Assembly: GCF_001424265.1 (NCBI RefSeq)
Contig: NZ_LMOV01000012.1
Span: 349,050 to 413,049 of the forward strand
Direction of reading: 5' to 3'
Source of the DNA: Acidovorax sp. Leaf160
GTDB taxonomy: Bacteria > Pseudomonadota > Gammaproteobacteria > Burkholderiales > Burkholderiaceae_C
Length of the DNA stretch: 64,000 nucleotides
In this document: positions 51,115 through 60,783 of the stretch, in pieces
Numbering within the stretch: the stretch's first letter is position 1
Layout: each line of letters opens with the position of its first letter
Notes under the pieces: model-generated
The model's database searches: none
What the model saw: the letters and a program-made list of their open reading frames with translations, nothing else
Told to the model about the DNA's origin: nothing
Translations under genes and position numbers: made by a program

Positions 51115-52149
51115 ATGATTGATCCCCCTTCCACGGACCGCCGACGTTCCACCGGCCGGGTGACGTTGCGGGACGTGGCCCTGGCCGCCGGCCTGAGCCC
51201 GATCACCGTGTCCCGTGCGCTGCGGGGCGAACGGGCCGTGGCCCCGGCCCTGGCGGACCGCGCCAGGGCGGCGGCGCAGCAGCTGGGCTATGTGCCCGAC
51301 CCCGCCGCGCGCGCGCTGGCCTCGCGTCACGGCAGCCAGGTGCTGGTGCTGGTGCCCATGCTGTCGAATGCCGTGTTCGTGGATGTGCTGGAGGCCGTGC
51401 ACCGCAGCCTGTTCCCGCAGGGCTTCCATCCGCTGATCGGTGTGACGCACTACGACGCGGCGGAGGAAGAGCTGCTGCTGCGCACCTACCTGCCCCACCG
51501 GCCCGCGGGCCTGCTGTTGACCGGGTTCGACCGCAGCGAAGCCGCCCGCGACCTCATCCAGCGCAGCGGCGTGCCCTGCGTGCACCTGATGGAAGCGCCT
51601 ACGCTGCCGGGCATCGCCTGCGTGGGCTTTTCCCAGACCGATGCAGCCGCTGTGGTGACCCGGCACTTGCTGGACCGGGGACGCAGGCGCATCGCGTTCT
51701 GCGCCGCACAGCTGGATGCGCGCACCCTGCAGCGCGCCGAAGGGTACCGGCGCTGCCTGCAGGACGCGGGCTGTCACGACCCGGCGCTGGAGTTTCTCTG
51801 CCCGGAACGCTCGTCCATGGGCCTGGGCGCGAGATTGTTCGAGGAGGTGCTTGCAAGGTCGCCCGACGTGGACGCGATTTTTTTCTGCAACGACGATCTT
51901 GCCCAGGGCGGGCTGCTGGCAGCGAATCGGCTGAAGGTGTCCGTGCCGGGCCAGATCGCGGTCGCCGGATTCAACGACCTGGCCGGCAGCGACCAGATGG
52001 TGCCGCCGCTGACGAGCCTGCGCACGCCTCGCGCCGAGGTCGGCCGCGCCGCTGCGGCCCTGCTGCTCGACATGATGCGCGGCGGCAGCGCTCACGCGCC
52101 GCGCTGCGTGCGGCTCGATTTCGAACTGATCGTGCGGGGCAGCACCTGA
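51115..52149 (+). CDS. gntR: LacI-family gluconate-utilisation repressor (GntR-like)
   Basis: This 344-residue regulator has a LacI helix-turn-helix (residues about 16-45; VTLRDVALAAGLSPITVSRAL) with the hinge LGYVPDPAARALASRH, then a periplasmic-binding-protein-like effector domain (IAVAGFNDLAGSDQM). Its divergent place beside gntK-edd-eda and the palindromic operator identify it as the probable gluconate repressor, with gluconate or 6-phosphogluconate as inducer. The name is by context. Confidence 0.9.
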   Translation: MIDPPSTDRRRSTGRVTLRDVALAAGLSPITVSRALRGERAVAPALADRARAAAQQLGYVPDPAARALASRHGSQVLVLVPMLSNAVFVDVLEAVHRSLFPQGFHPLIGVTHYDAAEEELLLRTYLPHRPAGLLLTGFDRSEAARDLIQRSGVPCVHLMEAPTLPGIACVGFSQTDAAAVVTRHLLDRGRRRIAFCAAQLDARTLQRAEGYRRCLQDAGCHDPALEFLCPERSSMGLGARLFEEVLARSPDVDAIFFCNDDLAQGGLLAANRLKVSVPGQIAVAGFNDLAGSDQMVPPLTSLRTPRAEVGRAAAALLLDMMRGGSAHAPRCVRLDFELIVRGST

Positions 52150-52187
52150 GAGCGCGCGGGCCCTCAGCCGTCAGCCGCCCAGCGCCG

Positions 52188-52213
52188 CAAAAAAAGCCCG
52201 GTCGAACCGGGCT
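52188..52213 (-). terminator. Rho-independent terminator for the OmpA-like gene
   Basis: AGCCCGGT (52195-52202), loop CGA and ACCGGGCT (52206-52213) form an 8-bp stem. Read leftward it is followed by seven Ts. It lies 22 bp beyond the OmpA-like stop and may also end the convergent gntR transcript. Confidence 0.9.
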
Positions 52214-52235
52214 CTGGATGCGAGTGCGAAGCGCG

Positions 52236-52766
52236 TTACACCGGTGCCAGCGTCACTTCGACGCGGCGGGCTTCGGCGTTGCTGCCGCCAGCCTGGGTGA
52301 CTTCGGGCTTGCGCAGCTCGATCTTGTCTTCCGGCACACCGGCCGACTTCAGCGCCTCGCGCACATTGATGGCGCGGTCCTTGGCCAGCTGGGCGTTCAC
52401 TTCGGCGTCGCCCGTGGCGTCGTGGAAGCCGGCGACGATCACCGAGCGGCCTTCGGCGACGGCGCGCGCGATGTCGGCCAGCGCAGGCTGGGCTTCCTGC
52501 GCCAGGTCGGCGCGGCCGGTGGCGAAGTAAAAGCGCACCACGCCGCCGTCAACCACCACGCGGGCGACGTCGTCCTCGGCCACCACCAGCGTGCCGGCCG
52601 GCGCCACCACCACCGCTGCCGGTTCGACCACGGGCGCACGCGCCGCGATGCGCTGCTTGTACACCGTGACCCCCACGACGGAAGACACCACCAGCGCGAT
52701 CAGCGCGAAAAGGAAACCCAGGGCGAAACGTTGCTGGCTGTCGTCATCGGACGTGCTGAAGGACAT
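52236..52766 (-). CDS. OmpA-family peptidoglycan-binding membrane protein
   Basis: This 176-residue protein has one membrane segment (about residues 15-36; ALGFLFALIALVVSSVVGVTVY), a short Ala/Val linker, and a C-terminal OmpA-like peptidoglycan-binding domain (VVRFYFATGRADL..., VAGFHDATGDAEVNAQLAKDRAINVREAL). It is probably anchored in the inner membrane with the domain in the periplasm. ACGGAG precedes the ATG at 52766; the longer frame upstream has no such support. The exact role is unknown. Confidence 0.9.
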   Translation of the reverse strand: MSFSTSDDDSQQRFALGFLFALIALVVSSVVGVTVYKQRIAARAPVVEPAAVVVAPAGTLVVAEDDVARVVVDGGVVRFYFATGRADLAQEAQPALADIARAVAEGRSVIVAGFHDATGDAEVNAQLAKDRAINVREALKSAGVPEDKIELRKPEVTQAGGSNAEARRVEVTLAPV

Positions 52767-52912
52767 GGTCGAAACTCCGTAAATAATGGGCTGAGGGGCG
52801 GGAACCTCTGTACGCCAACGGCGCCCAATCAGCGCACCGCACGCGCTGGTCCGGCGCGGCATGCCGCAGTGGTCCCGCACAGACAAAACCCGCTGATTGT
52901 AGAGTCTCCCCC

Positions 52913-53512
52913 ATGCCTTCCCTTGCCGCTCCGCTGCGCGATCCCGCGCCCATGCTCGAACAAGCACTGTCCGACTGGGGCGGCGCGTCCGACCTGTGGG
53001 TGTTCGGTTATGGCTCGCTGATCTGGCGCCCCGATTTCGACTTCGCCGAGAGGCGGGAGGCCAAGGTGCACGGATGGCACCGCGCGCTCAAGATGTGGAG
53101 CCGGCTGAATCGCGGCACGCCGGAATGCCCGGGCCTGGTGTTCGGCATGCTGTCGGGCGGCAGCTGCCGTGGCATGGTGTTCCGCGTGCCGCAGGCGCAG
53201 GCGCGTCAGGTGATGATCAACCTCTGGCAGCGCGAAATGGCGCTGGGCGTGTACGACCCCCGCTGGCTCGACTGCCGCACCGCCCAGGGCACGGTGCGGG
53301 CGCTGGCATTCACGCTGTCGCGTCGCAGCCCCAGCCACGCCGGCGTGCTGCCCGACGTCGAATACCAGCGCATCTTCGCCGAGGCGGCCGGCATCTACGG
53401 CACCACCCGCGACTACGCGCAGGCCACCTACGACGAACTCCTGCGCATGGGCATCGACGACCGGGCGCTGGGCCGGCTGCTGGCCGTCGCCTGTGCGCCA
53501 CGCCGGGCGTGA
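52913..53512 (+). CDS. chaC: Gamma-glutamylcyclotransferase ChaC
   Basis: This 199-residue enzyme of the ChaC family splits glutathione into 5-oxoproline and Cys-Gly. The family signature is LWVFGYGSLIWRP near residue 28 (substrate-binding YGSL), with further conserved parts (GMVFRVP, WQREM containing the likely catalytic Glu, and YGTTRDYAQATYDELLRMGI). It is divergent from the OmpA-like gene and followed by sodC. A second ATG at about 52952 (MLEQALSDWGG) is possible, but the first is kept. Confidence 0.92.
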   Translation: MPSLAAPLRDPAPMLEQALSDWGGASDLWVFGYGSLIWRPDFDFAERREAKVHGWHRALKMWSRLNRGTPECPGLVFGMLSGGSCRGMVFRVPQAQARQVMINLWQREMALGVYDPRWLDCRTAQGTVRALAFTLSRRSPSHAGVLPDVEYQRIFAEAAGIYGTTRDYAQATYDELLRMGIDDRALGRLLAVACAPRRA

Positions 53513-53610
53513 GCGACGGGCGATCGAGCCCAACTGGCGGCGATGTCCGACGCCCGGGCGGCCCCTTTCAGGTCACCATGCGCCTCGCCTTCATTTGTCA
53601 GGAGACATAT

Positions 53611-54156
53611 ATGCCAGCCTCTTTCCGCCCCTCCCGCGCTGCGCGGGCCTTCCTGCTCGGCCTGGGCGCCGTGGCACTTGCCGGCTGCGCGAGCATGTCG
53701 TCCCAACCCACGGCCACCGCCAAGCTGGAGCCCACCCGGGGCAACCAGACGACCGGCGAAGTGCGCTTCGTGCAGCATGGCGACCAGGTCCGCGTGACGG
53801 GCGAAGTGCGGGGCTTGAAGCCCGGCACCGAGCACGGCTTCCACGTGCATGAAAAAGGGGACTGCTCCAGCGGCGACGGCAACAGCGCCGGCGGCCACTT
53901 CAATCCGCTCGCCAAGCCGCACGGCCAGCACGGCCACGGCGAGCACCACACGGGCGACCTGCCCAGCCTGGTGGCCGATTCCGCCGGCGTGGCGCGTTTC
54001 TCGTTCGAATCGCGCAGCATCAGCGTGGGCAACGGCGCCACCGACATCGTGGGTCGGGGCCTGATCGTTCATGCCCAGGCAGACGACTACATGACCCAGC
54101 CCACCGGCAACGCCGGCGCCCGCCTGGCTTGCGCCGTGATCCAAGCCGCCAAGTAA
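53611..54156 (+). CDS. sodC: Cu/Zn superoxide dismutase, lipoprotein form
   Basis: This 181-residue periplasmic enzyme dismutates superoxide. An N-terminal signal (RAFLLGLGAVALAGCASM) has a lipobox LAGC, predicting a lipid-anchored form. Copper and zinc ligands are recognised in HGFHVHEKGDC, GGHFNP, the His-rich HGQHGHGEHHTGDLPSL and the final GARLACAVIQ. The ATG at 53611 follows AGGAGA by a short spacer; the ORF upstream is a frame shadow. It lies between chaC and pdxH in the same direction. Confidence 0.94.
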   Translation: MPASFRPSRAARAFLLGLGAVALAGCASMSSQPTATAKLEPTRGNQTTGEVRFVQHGDQVRVTGEVRGLKPGTEHGFHVHEKGDCSSGDGNSAGGHFNPLAKPHGQHGHGEHHTGDLPSLVADSAGVARFSFESRSISVGNGATDIVGRGLIVHAQADDYMTQPTGNAGARLACAVIQAAK

Positions 54157-54204
54157 AGCCGCGCGCAGCGCCACTGCAGGGCGGCATGCGGGCACAATTC
54201 CCGC

Positions 54205-54906
54205 ATGACCGCCAGCCTCCCTCCCTCTGTTCCCGCCCCCCTGCCCCCTTCCCAGTCGCCGTCGCCGCTGGCCGCTTCCGTGGCTGACCTGCGCAAAAGC
54301 TACGAACGCGCGGAGCTGAGCGAAGACGCCTCCGACGCAGACCCGCTGCGTCAGTTCGATCTCTGGCTCGGCGAGGCGCTTTCTGCCCAGCTGCCGGAAC
54401 CGAACGCCATGACCGTGGCCACCGTGGGCGCCGACCTGCGGCCCAGCACGCGGATCGTGCTGATCAAGGGCTACGACCAGCGCGGCATCGTCTGGTACAC
54501 CAACTACGACAGCCGCAAGGGCCGCCAGCTGGCAGGCAACCCGTTTGCCGCGCTGCAGTTCCACTGGGTGGAGCTCGAACGCGTGGTGCGCATCGAGGGC
54601 GTCGTCGAGAAAGTCAGCGATGAGGAAAGCGACGCCTATTTCGCCAGCCGGCCGCTGGACTCGCGCATTGGCGCCTGGGCCAGCCCCCAGAGCCAGGTGA
54701 TCGCAGGGCGGGGCGCGCTGGTGGCCAACGCGGCCCGCTATGCGGCGCAGTTCATGCTGCAGCCGCCCCGCCCGCCGCATTGGGGCGGCTACCGACTCAA
54801 GCCCGAGCAGTGGGAGTTCTGGCAGGGGCGCAAGAGCCGCCTGCACGACCGCCTGCGCTACCGCCAGGAAGCCGGCGCGTGGATTCGGGAACGGCTCGCG
54901 CCCTGA
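54205..54906 (+). CDS. pdxH: Pyridoxamine 5'-phosphate oxidase PdxH
   Basis: This 233-residue FMN enzyme oxidises pyridoxine/pyridoxamine 5'-phosphate to PLP. After a Pro/Ser-rich N-terminal extension of about 25 residues come the family motifs [37 protein letters not shown] (quoted in part), [13 protein letters not shown], and the C-terminal signature [16 protein letters not shown] with the substrate-binding Arg/His. It is 48 bp downstream of sodC. Confidence 0.96.
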   Translation: MTASLPPSVPAPLPPSQSPSPLAASVADLRKSYERAELSEDASDADPLRQFDLWLGEALSAQLPEPNAMTVATVGADLRPSTRIVLIKGYDQRGIVWYTNYDSRKGRQLAGNPFAALQFHWVELERVVRIEGVVEKVSDEESDAYFASRPLDSRIGAWASPQSQVIAGRGALVANAARYAAQFMLQPPRPPHWGGYRLKPEQWEFWQGRKSRLHDRLRYRQEAGAWIRERLAP

Positions 54907-54942
54907 CCCTGCTGCCTTCTGTACGCCCGGGCGTGCGGGCGC

Positions 54943-55896
54943 TCAGTGCGGCAGCCACCGCGTCAGCAGCAGGACCAGCGGCAGCGTGACGAGCGCCAGT
55001 CCGGTCGAAATGGCGATGCTGGAAGACACCTCGTCCTGCATCACCCCATAGCGCTGGGTGAAGAGGAACACGTTGGCGCCTACCGGCAGGCAGGCCACGG
55101 CGAACATCACCGCCACGGACACCCCCGTCAGCCCGAGCGCCCAGGCCAGCGCGAACACCAGCATCGGGTGCAGCAGGTTCTTCACCAGCGCGATGCCCAG
55201 CGCATCGCGCCAGTGCGCGCCGATCTTGCTGTACGCCAGGGTGATGCCCACCAGCAGCAGCGCGATGGGGCCGAGGGCCGTGCCCAGCACCTGCAGCGGC
55301 TTGTCGATCACCGCCGGCAGCGCCCAACCCGTCTGCGCCAGCAGCAGGCCCGCCAGGATCGGCATGGGCACCGGATGCACGATGCCGTTGCGCACGGCCT
55401 GCAGCACCGTGAACACCATGGGCCGGGGTGCGGTCAGGCCGGCGCGCTGCTGCTCCCGGGCTTCCGCCAGCTCGAAGACGATGGTGGTGGAGGTGAGCAG
55501 GATCAGCGAGTGCAACGAGATCAGCGTCAGCAGCGTGACCAGGCCGTCCTCTCCATACAGCAGGCCGATCAGCGGCACGCCGATCATCAGGGTGTTGCCG
55601 AACATGTGGGCCAGTCCGCGTGCCGCCGAGCGCGTGGAAAAGCCGCACACCGCCATCGTGCCCACGAACACCAGGCCGCTGGCCAGGAAGTAGAGGCCGA
55701 CCGGCTGGAAGTCCAGGTCCTGCACCCGCACGCCCGCCATGGTGCGAAAAAGCAGTGCCGGCGTCAGCACCAGGAACACGAGATTCGACAGATCCTTGAT
55801 GGCCGTGGCGCGCACCCAGCCGATGCGGGCGGTGAAGAAGCCCACGGCAATGCACAGGATGACCGGGACGAGTGATGCGAAGACGGGGGAATTCAC
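54943..55896 (-). CDS. AEC-family (auxin efflux carrier-type) transporter
   Basis: This 317-residue inner-membrane protein has about ten hydrophobic segments of the AEC family (NSPVFASLVPVILCIAVGFF at the start; GLALVTLPLVLLLTRW at the end). Bacterial AEC members move malonate, malate or other organic acids. It is downstream of the itaconate operon in the same direction, with a hairpin between, so uptake or release of a C4/C5 dicarboxylate is plausible. The substrate is inference. Confidence 0.88.
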   Translation of the reverse strand: MNSPVFASLVPVILCIAVGFFTARIGWVRATAIKDLSNLVFLVLTPALLFRTMAGVRVQDLDFQPVGLYFLASGLVFVGTMAVCGFSTRSAARGLAHMFGNTLMIGVPLIGLLYGEDGLVTLLTLISLHSLILLTSTTIVFELAEAREQQRAGLTAPRPMVFTVLQAVRNGIVHPVPMPILAGLLLAQTGWALPAVIDKPLQVLGTALGPIALLLVGITLAYSKIGAHWRDALGIALVKNLLHPMLVFALAWALGLTGVSVAVMFAVACLPVGANVFLFTQRYGVMQDEVSSSIAISTGLALVTLPLVLLLTRWLPH

Positions 55897-55972
55897 GAAG
55901 AGCGGAGTGCGGCCAGACAGCGCGGCCGGTCCTCGAACGGGGCCGCCGGCTGCCCGGGCCGATGGCCAGAAG

Positions 55973-56000
55973 GCGGGAGCCGATTATCACTGGCTCCCGC
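55973..56000 (-). terminator. GC-rich hairpin after the Bug-type gene
   Basis: A perfect 9-bp stem GCGGGAGCC/GGCTCCCGC surrounds a 10-nt loop, 39 bp beyond the stop of the binding-protein gene and before the AEC gene. It has no T-run, so it may be a weak terminator or an mRNA-processing hairpin rather than a full stop. Confidence 0.5.
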
Positions 56001-56038
56001 GCGCCTTCCCTCCGCCGGGCCGATGCCTGCGAACCGCG

Positions 56039-57118
56039 TCAGTCCGCGTACACGCCTGCCTTGCGGATGACCGGCGCCCACTTGGCGATCTCGGCGGCCA
56101 GGTGCGTGCGCAGGCCCTCCGGCGTGACCTTTTCCATGGGCGGCACCTCGGAGCTGAGTTCCGCCAGCCGCTGGGTGACCACGGGGTCCTGCAAGGCCAC
56201 CCGCAGTGCCTCGTTCAGCTTCTTGAGCGCCTCCGGCGGCGTGCCGCGCGGTGCGTAGAGGCCGTGCCACACCTTCACCTCGAAGCCCTTCAGGCCCTGC
56301 TCGTCCAGCGTCGGCACATTCGGCAGCGCGGCCAGCCGCCGGGGCATGGCCACGCCGATCACCTTCACCCGGTTTTCCTTGATGAACGGCACGGTCTGCG
56401 TCGTCTGGTCGCACAGCAGATCCACCTGGCCGCCCAGCAGGTCGGTCATGGCCGGGCCGGTGCCCTTGTAGGGCACGGTGGTGAGTTCCTCGCCGATCTG
56501 GGTCATGAACAGCAGGCCGCACAGGTGCGAGACGGCGCCCAGCCCGGCGTTCGCCAGCGTGACCTTGCCCTTGTGGGCCTGGATGTAGCGCTGCACGCCC
56601 GCCAGATCGCTCGCGGGGAAGTCCTTGCGCGCCAGCAGGGTCATGGGGACGTCCACCACCTGGCCGATGGGCTCGAAGTCCTTGACCGGGTCGAAGCTGA
56701 GCTTCTTGTAGAGCGCGGGGGCGGTCGCCATGCCCATGTGGTGCAGGAACACGGTGTAGCCGTTGGCCGGCGCCCGGGCCACCTTGGCGGCGGCGATGGT
56801 GCCGCCGGCCCCGGCAGCGTTTTCGACGATGACAGGCTGGCCGAGCGACTTGCCCATCGGGACGGCCAGCATGCGGGCCACCACGTCCGTCGGCCCGCCC
56901 GCGGCGAACGGGATCACGATGGTGACCGGTTTGTCCGGAAAACTGCCCTGGGCGCGGGCCGGCTGGGCCTGCCCGCCCAGCCAGGCCACCGCCCCGGCCA
57001 GGCAGATCAGGGCGACCGCGCGGCGCAGCCCGGGGCGCAGGCCCCGCGGGCGGGCTCCGGCAAAAGCGTGGGCGGTGGCCGTGGCGGTGGGATCCGTCGG
57101 GTGGGCTGCGAACGTCAT
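56039..57118 (-). CDS. Bug-family (TctC-like) tripartite tricarboxylate binding protein
   Basis: This 359-residue secreted solute-binding protein is of the Bug family, very numerous in Comamonadaceae and Bordetella. It has an N-terminal signal segment ([22 protein letters not shown]), then [33 protein letters not shown] and [18 protein letters not shown], typical of Bug proteins that bind carboxylates. The ATG at 57118 follows GAGGAG and is preferred to an upstream start. A Thr-Ala repeat encoded by a 6-bp tract lies near the N-terminus. No membrane TctA/TctB genes are in the window. The likely ligand is itaconate or a related acid. Confidence 0.9.
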   Translation of the reverse strand: MTFAAHPTDPTATATAHAFAGARPRGLRPGLRRAVALICLAGAVAWLGGQAQPARAQGSFPDKPVTIVIPFAAGGPTDVVARMLAVPMGKSLGQPVIVENAAGAGGTIAAAKVARAPANGYTVFLHHMGMATAPALYKKLSFDPVKDFEPIGQVVDVPMTLLARKDFPASDLAGVQRYIQAHKGKVTLANAGLGAVSHLCGLLFMTQIGEELTTVPYKGTGPAMTDLLGGQVDLLCDQTTQTVPFIKENRVKVIGVAMPRRLAALPNVPTLDEQGLKGFEVKVWHGLYAPRGTPPEALKKLNEALRVALQDPVVTQRLAELSSEVPPMEKVTPEGLRTHLAAEIAKWAPVIRKAGVYAD

Positions 57119-57205
57119 GGTGCTTGTCTCCTCTAGGTATGGATGGGCCACGTGCGAGGGAATCGGGACCGGGTGCACGGCCCCGGCCGAAATGAAAGCG
57201 GTGCT

Positions 57206-58090
57206 TCAGGGCGGCGCCTGCACTGCACGCAGCAGGCGCTGCGCCAGCGCGATGACGGGGGCGTCCACCATCTTTCCGTCCACGCTGCAGGCACCGCCGT
57301 GCGCCGCGGCGTCGGCCTGCAGCACCCGCAGGGCCCAGTCGCGTTCGGCGACGGTGGGGGCGAAGCCCGCATGCACTCCCGCCACCTGTGCCGGGTGGAT
57401 GCAGAGCTTTCCGCCGAAGCCGAAGCGCCGCGCGCGCGCCGTGTCGGCAGCCAGGCGGGCGCCATCGGCCAGCGCGGTGGTGACGCCGTCCGCCGGGGGC
57501 GGGAGACCGGCGCGGCGCGAGGCCAGCACCAGCGACCAGCGCAGCGGCGCCAGTTCCGCCTCGTCAGGCCCGCACAGCATGCCCAGGTCGGCCTGCAGGT
57601 CGATGTGGCCGAGAGCCAGGCGCAGCACGCCCGGCGCATGGGCGATGGCGTCCACCTGCGCTGCGCCTGCGGCCGATTCGATCAGCGGCACCAGCGCCAT
57701 GCGCGTGCCCAGGGGCAGCGCTGCGGCCACGGCGGCCAGGCTGCCGGGGCCTTCGGCCTTGGGGACGACGAGACAATCGAGCCGCGCCGGGGCCAGCTCG
57801 CGCACCAGTGCCAGGTCGTCGGCGTGGTCCGCCGTGCCGACCGCGTTGATGCGCACGGCTACCTGGCGCCGGCTGGCGCTGCGCAGCGACTGCCAGGCCT
57901 GGGCCAGTGCGATGCGGGCCGCCGGCCGGGCCGCGGGGGCCACGGCGTCCTCCAGATCGACGATCACCGCGTCGGCGCCGCTGGCCAGCGCCTTCGGCAG
58001 CCGTTCGGGCCGGTCGGCGGGAACGAACAGCAGGCTGCGCGCCGTGGCGAGCGGGTGCGGGGCCGGGTGGTCAGGGCAATCGGCGCTCAC
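57206..58090 (-). CDS. CitE-like CoA ester lyase, probable (S)-citramalyl-CoA lyase
   Basis: This 294-residue protein is of the HpcH/HpaI-CitE family ([31 protein letters not shown], the acidic metal residues [11 protein letters not shown], and [14 protein letters not shown]). In the itaconate route the Ccl member splits (S)-citramalyl-CoA to acetyl-CoA and pyruvate. Presence with CaiB, MaoC and MmgE/PrpD genes supports that assignment. It starts at a GTG overlapping the MmgE/PrpD stop (GTGA), with a GGGGGAGG site upstream. Other CitE-like lyases (malyl-CoA type) remain possible. Confidence 0.85.
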   Translation of the reverse strand: MSADCPDHPAPHPLATARSLLFVPADRPERLPKALASGADAVIVDLEDAVAPAARPAARIALAQAWQSLRSASRRQVAVRINAVGTADHADDLALVRELAPARLDCLVVPKAEGPGSLAAVAAALPLGTRMALVPLIESAAGAAQVDAIAHAPGVLRLALGHIDLQADLGMLCGPDEAELAPLRWSLVLASRRAGLPPPADGVTTALADGARLAADTARARRFGFGGKLCIHPAQVAGVHAGFAPTVAERDWALRVLQADAAAHGGACSVDGKMVDAPVIALAQRLLRAVQAPP

Positions 58091-59520
58091 AGGTCCTCCC
58101 CCACTGGCAGCAGCCGCCCCACCACGGGCCAGCCGGCCACGCTCCAGAGGCGCTCCACGGCTTGGCGCATGGCGGTGGCGGGCACGCCCCCGGCGTGTTC
58201 GGCCAGGCGCAAAGCCTTGGCGGTGATCTCCTCGCGGCTCAGCGTGTTGCCGGGGTCGCCCTTGGGTTCGTCGACACGGCCCTGCAGCACGCGGCCATCG
58301 GTGGTGGTCACCGTCACCTTGCCGATCCAGCGGCGCGGGTAGGCGCCGTCCACTTCCGCGTCGAGCACCATCTCGACCCGGTCGCGCAGGGCCTGCGTCG
58401 CCGGGCTGAGGTAGTGGGTCTCGAACTCCGCCAGGCCCGCGTGGCCGTACTGCGCCACCAGCGCCAGCACCGTTCCCATCGAGAACTTGCTCTGGTGCAC
58501 GGTCGCCGGGTGCACCACCGGCCCCAGCACGTCGATGGCGCCCTGGTGCACATGCGTGACGATGCGCGTGATCTCCCGGGGCGTGAGCGCATGCTGCTGC
58601 ATCACCTGCAGCAGCGCATCGGCGGCCGGGTGCGTGTGGCGGCAGCTGGCGTGGTACTTGAACGAGGTTTCCGCCAGCGCCCAGCGGGTGCCCAGGCCGT
58701 CGGTCAGCCGCGCCGGGTCGGCGTCGCTGGACATGCCGGCCGCCATGCCCTGCGGGCCCTCCAGGATCTGCGCGGCGCCGGTGAAGCCGTCCGCCGCCAG
58801 GTAGGCCGCCATCAGGCCGGCGCCGGCAGCGTGCGCGGTGTGGAGCTGCTTGCTGTCCGCAGCGGTCCGCAGGAATTCCCACAGGCCCGCCGACTGCGTG
58901 CCGGCCGAGCCGAAGGCGTGCAGCATGCGCGCGGCGTCCAGCCGCAGCAGGTGGCCCACCGCAGCGGCGGCGGCCAGGGTGCCGGCGGTGCCGGTGGTGT
59001 GGAACACCCGGTAGTGCGAGCGGCCCAGGAATTCACCCACGCGAATGCCGACCTCGTAGCCCGCCACGCAGGCCGTCAGCAGTTCCCGGCCGCTGGAGCC
59101 CAACGCCTGCGCCACCGCTACCGCCGGCGGAAAGACGACCGTCGCCGGGTGGAAGACCGAGCCGTTGTGCACGTCGTCCTGCTCCGCCACGTGCGATGCC
59201 GCGGCGTTGGCCTGCGCGGCGGCGAAAGGGCTGGTGCCAGCTGCGTGCCCGATCACTTCGCAGGGCCCGTCAGTCGGCCCTTGCAGCAGGGCAAACCAGG
59301 CGATGCTGGCGACCGGCCGGGCGGTGCGTCCGCCCACGGCGGAGCCGAACCAGTCCACCAGCAGGTCTTCGGCCCGGCGCATCACCGCGTCAGGAATGTG
59401 CTCGGGCCGCAGGCCCGCGGCGAAGGCGGCCAGTGCGGCGCCCGGAGCCGCCGCAGCAGCATGCAGGGCAGGCGGGGCGGCCGAGAGGCCGGTAGCAGCG
59501 TCGGCAGAGAAGTGTTTCAT
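58087..59520 (-). CDS. MmgE/PrpD family protein
   Basis: This 477-residue protein is of the MmgE/PrpD family (2-methylcitrate dehydratase/aconitate-like). Family parts are [57 protein letters not shown] and [16 protein letters not shown]. Other itaconate clusters carry a homologue whose role there is not settled; it might process a C5/C6 acid or an isomer. The ATG at 59520 is chosen; a GTG 12 codons upstream lies within a dispersed repeat. It overlaps the lyase gene downstream. Confidence 0.88.
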   Translation of the reverse strand: MKHFSADAATGLSAAPPALHAAAAAPGAALAAFAAGLRPEHIPDAVMRRAEDLLVDWFGSAVGGRTARPVASIAWFALLQGPTDGPCEVIGHAAGTSPFAAAQANAAASHVAEQDDVHNGSVFHPATVVFPPAVAVAQALGSSGRELLTACVAGYEVGIRVGEFLGRSHYRVFHTTGTAGTLAAAAAVGHLLRLDAARMLHAFGSAGTQSAGLWEFLRTAADSKQLHTAHAAGAGLMAAYLAADGFTGAAQILEGPQGMAAGMSSDADPARLTDGLGTRWALAETSFKYHASCRHTHPAADALLQVMQQHALTPREITRIVTHVHQGAIDVLGPVVHPATVHQSKFSMGTVLALVAQYGHAGLAEFETHYLSPATQALRDRVEMVLDAEVDGAYPRRWIGKVTVTTTDGRVLQGRVDEPKGDPGNTLSREEITAKALRLAEHAGGVPATAMRQAVERLWSVAGWPVVGRLLPVGEDL

Positions 59521-59523
59521 GGT

Positions 59524-59580
59524 CAAAATGGCCTTGGGCGCTTGATATATGGGCACATGTAGCTATGCATTTGATAGCAA
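59524..59580 (-). repeat. Two-hairpin dispersed repeat, copy inside the itaconate operon
   Basis: GCTAT (59562-59566) and ATAGC (59574-59578) form hairpin 1. On the minus strand a degenerate second hairpin (arm CAAGCGC) and the characteristic GGCCATTTTGACC tail follow. It fills the space between the CoA-transferase stop and the MmgE/PrpD start, and contributes a false upstream GTG start for the latter. Confidence 0.75.
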
Positions 59581-59584
59581 AAGA

Positions 59585-60766
59585 TCAGATCGTACCGGCG
59601 GCTCGCCAGCGGGCGACGGTTTCGCCGGGCAGGCCCAGCTCGCGCAGGATGGAGTCCGTGTGCTGGCCCACGGAGGGAATGGCATCCATCCGGTAGTCGA
59701 AGCCGGAATGGCGCCCCGGGGGCAGCAGGGCCGGGAGTTCGCCGGCGGGCGAATCCACCTGGCGCCAGCGGTCGCGTGCCTTGAGCTGGGGGTGGGCCCA
59801 GAGCCCGGCCATGTCGTTCATGCGCGCGTTGGCGATCTGCGCGCGGTCGAGCCGCTCCAGCACCTCGTCGGTGGTCAGCCGTGCGAAGGCGGCCAGGATC
59901 AAGGCCTCGAGCGCCTCGCGGTGCTGGTTGCGCCGCGCGTTGGCGTCGAACCGCGGGTCGGCGGCCAGCTCGGGCGCTTGCAGCACCACGTCGCAGAAGG
60001 TCTTCCATTCGCGCTCGTTCTGCAGCCCCAGCATCACCGTGCCGCCGTCGCCCGCAGCGAAGGGGCCATAGGGGTAGATGCTGGCGTGCGCCGCACCGGC
60101 CCGCGGCGGGGGCGCGGCCCCGTCGAGGGCGTAGTACATCGGGTAGCCCATCCATTCGGCCAGCGATTCCAGCATCGACACGTCGATGTGCCCGCCCTGC
60201 CCCGTGCGGCCGCGCTGCAGCAGCGCGGCCAGGATGCTGCTGTAGGCGTGCATGCCGGCGGCGATGTCGGCCACCGAGTTGCCGGCCTTGGCCGGCGCCT
60301 GCGCACTGCCGGTGACGGAGAGGAAACCGGCCTCGCTCTGGATCAGCAGGTCGTAGGCTTTCTTGTCGCGCAAGGGGCCGTCTTCCCCGTAGCCGGAGAT
60401 GTCGCAGACGATGAGCCGCGGGTTCTGCGCGCGCAGCGAGGCGTGGTCCAGCCCCATGCGGGCCGCCGCTCCCGGCGCCAGGTTCTGCACCAGCACGTCT
60501 GCCCGGGCGACCAGGGCTTTCAGTGCCTCCAATGCTTCGGGGTGCTTGAGGTCCAGCGTCAGGCTTTCCTTGGAGCGGTTGGTCCAGACGAAATGCGACG
60601 ACAGGCCGCGCGCCCGCTCGTCGTAGGCGCGGGCGAAGTCCCCCACGCCGGGGCGCTCCACCTTGATGACGCGCGCGCCCAGGTCGGCGAGCTGCCGGGT
60701 ACAGAAAGGCGCGGCGATGGCATGTTCGAGGGAGACGACGGTGATGCCGTCCAGGGGGCGGGTCAT
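59585..60766 (-). CDS. CaiB/BaiF CoA-transferase, probable itaconate CoA-transferase
   Basis: This 393-residue family III CoA-transferase (MTRPLDGITVVSLEHAIAAPF, GARVIKVERPGVGDFAR) has the catalytic Asp in YDLLIQSEAGFLS. In the itaconate pathway the Ict member activates itaconate with succinyl-CoA. It is 17 bp downstream of the acyl-CoA dehydrogenase, so they are cotranscribed. The combination with a MaoC hydratase and a CitE-like lyase supports itaconate; other short dicarboxylates cannot be excluded. Confidence 0.87.
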   Translation of the reverse strand: MTRPLDGITVVSLEHAIAAPFCTRQLADLGARVIKVERPGVGDFARAYDERARGLSSHFVWTNRSKESLTLDLKHPEALEALKALVARADVLVQNLAPGAAARMGLDHASLRAQNPRLIVCDISGYGEDGPLRDKKAYDLLIQSEAGFLSVTGSAQAPAKAGNSVADIAAGMHAYSSILAALLQRGRTGQGGHIDVSMLESLAEWMGYPMYYALDGAAPPPRAGAAHASIYPYGPFAAGDGGTVMLGLQNEREWKTFCDVVLQAPELAADPRFDANARRNQHREALEALILAAFARLTTDEVLERLDRAQIANARMNDMAGLWAHPQLKARDRWRQVDSPAGELPALLPPGRHSGFDYRMDAIPSVGQHTDSILRELGLPGETVARWRAAGTI

Positions 60767-60783
60767 GGCGGGGCCTTTGTCGG

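Noticed and set aside
51115-52149. Ribose- or sucrose-type LacI regulator
   Set aside because: Its place divergent from gntK-edd-eda with a shared palindromic operator makes a gluconate repressor more likely.
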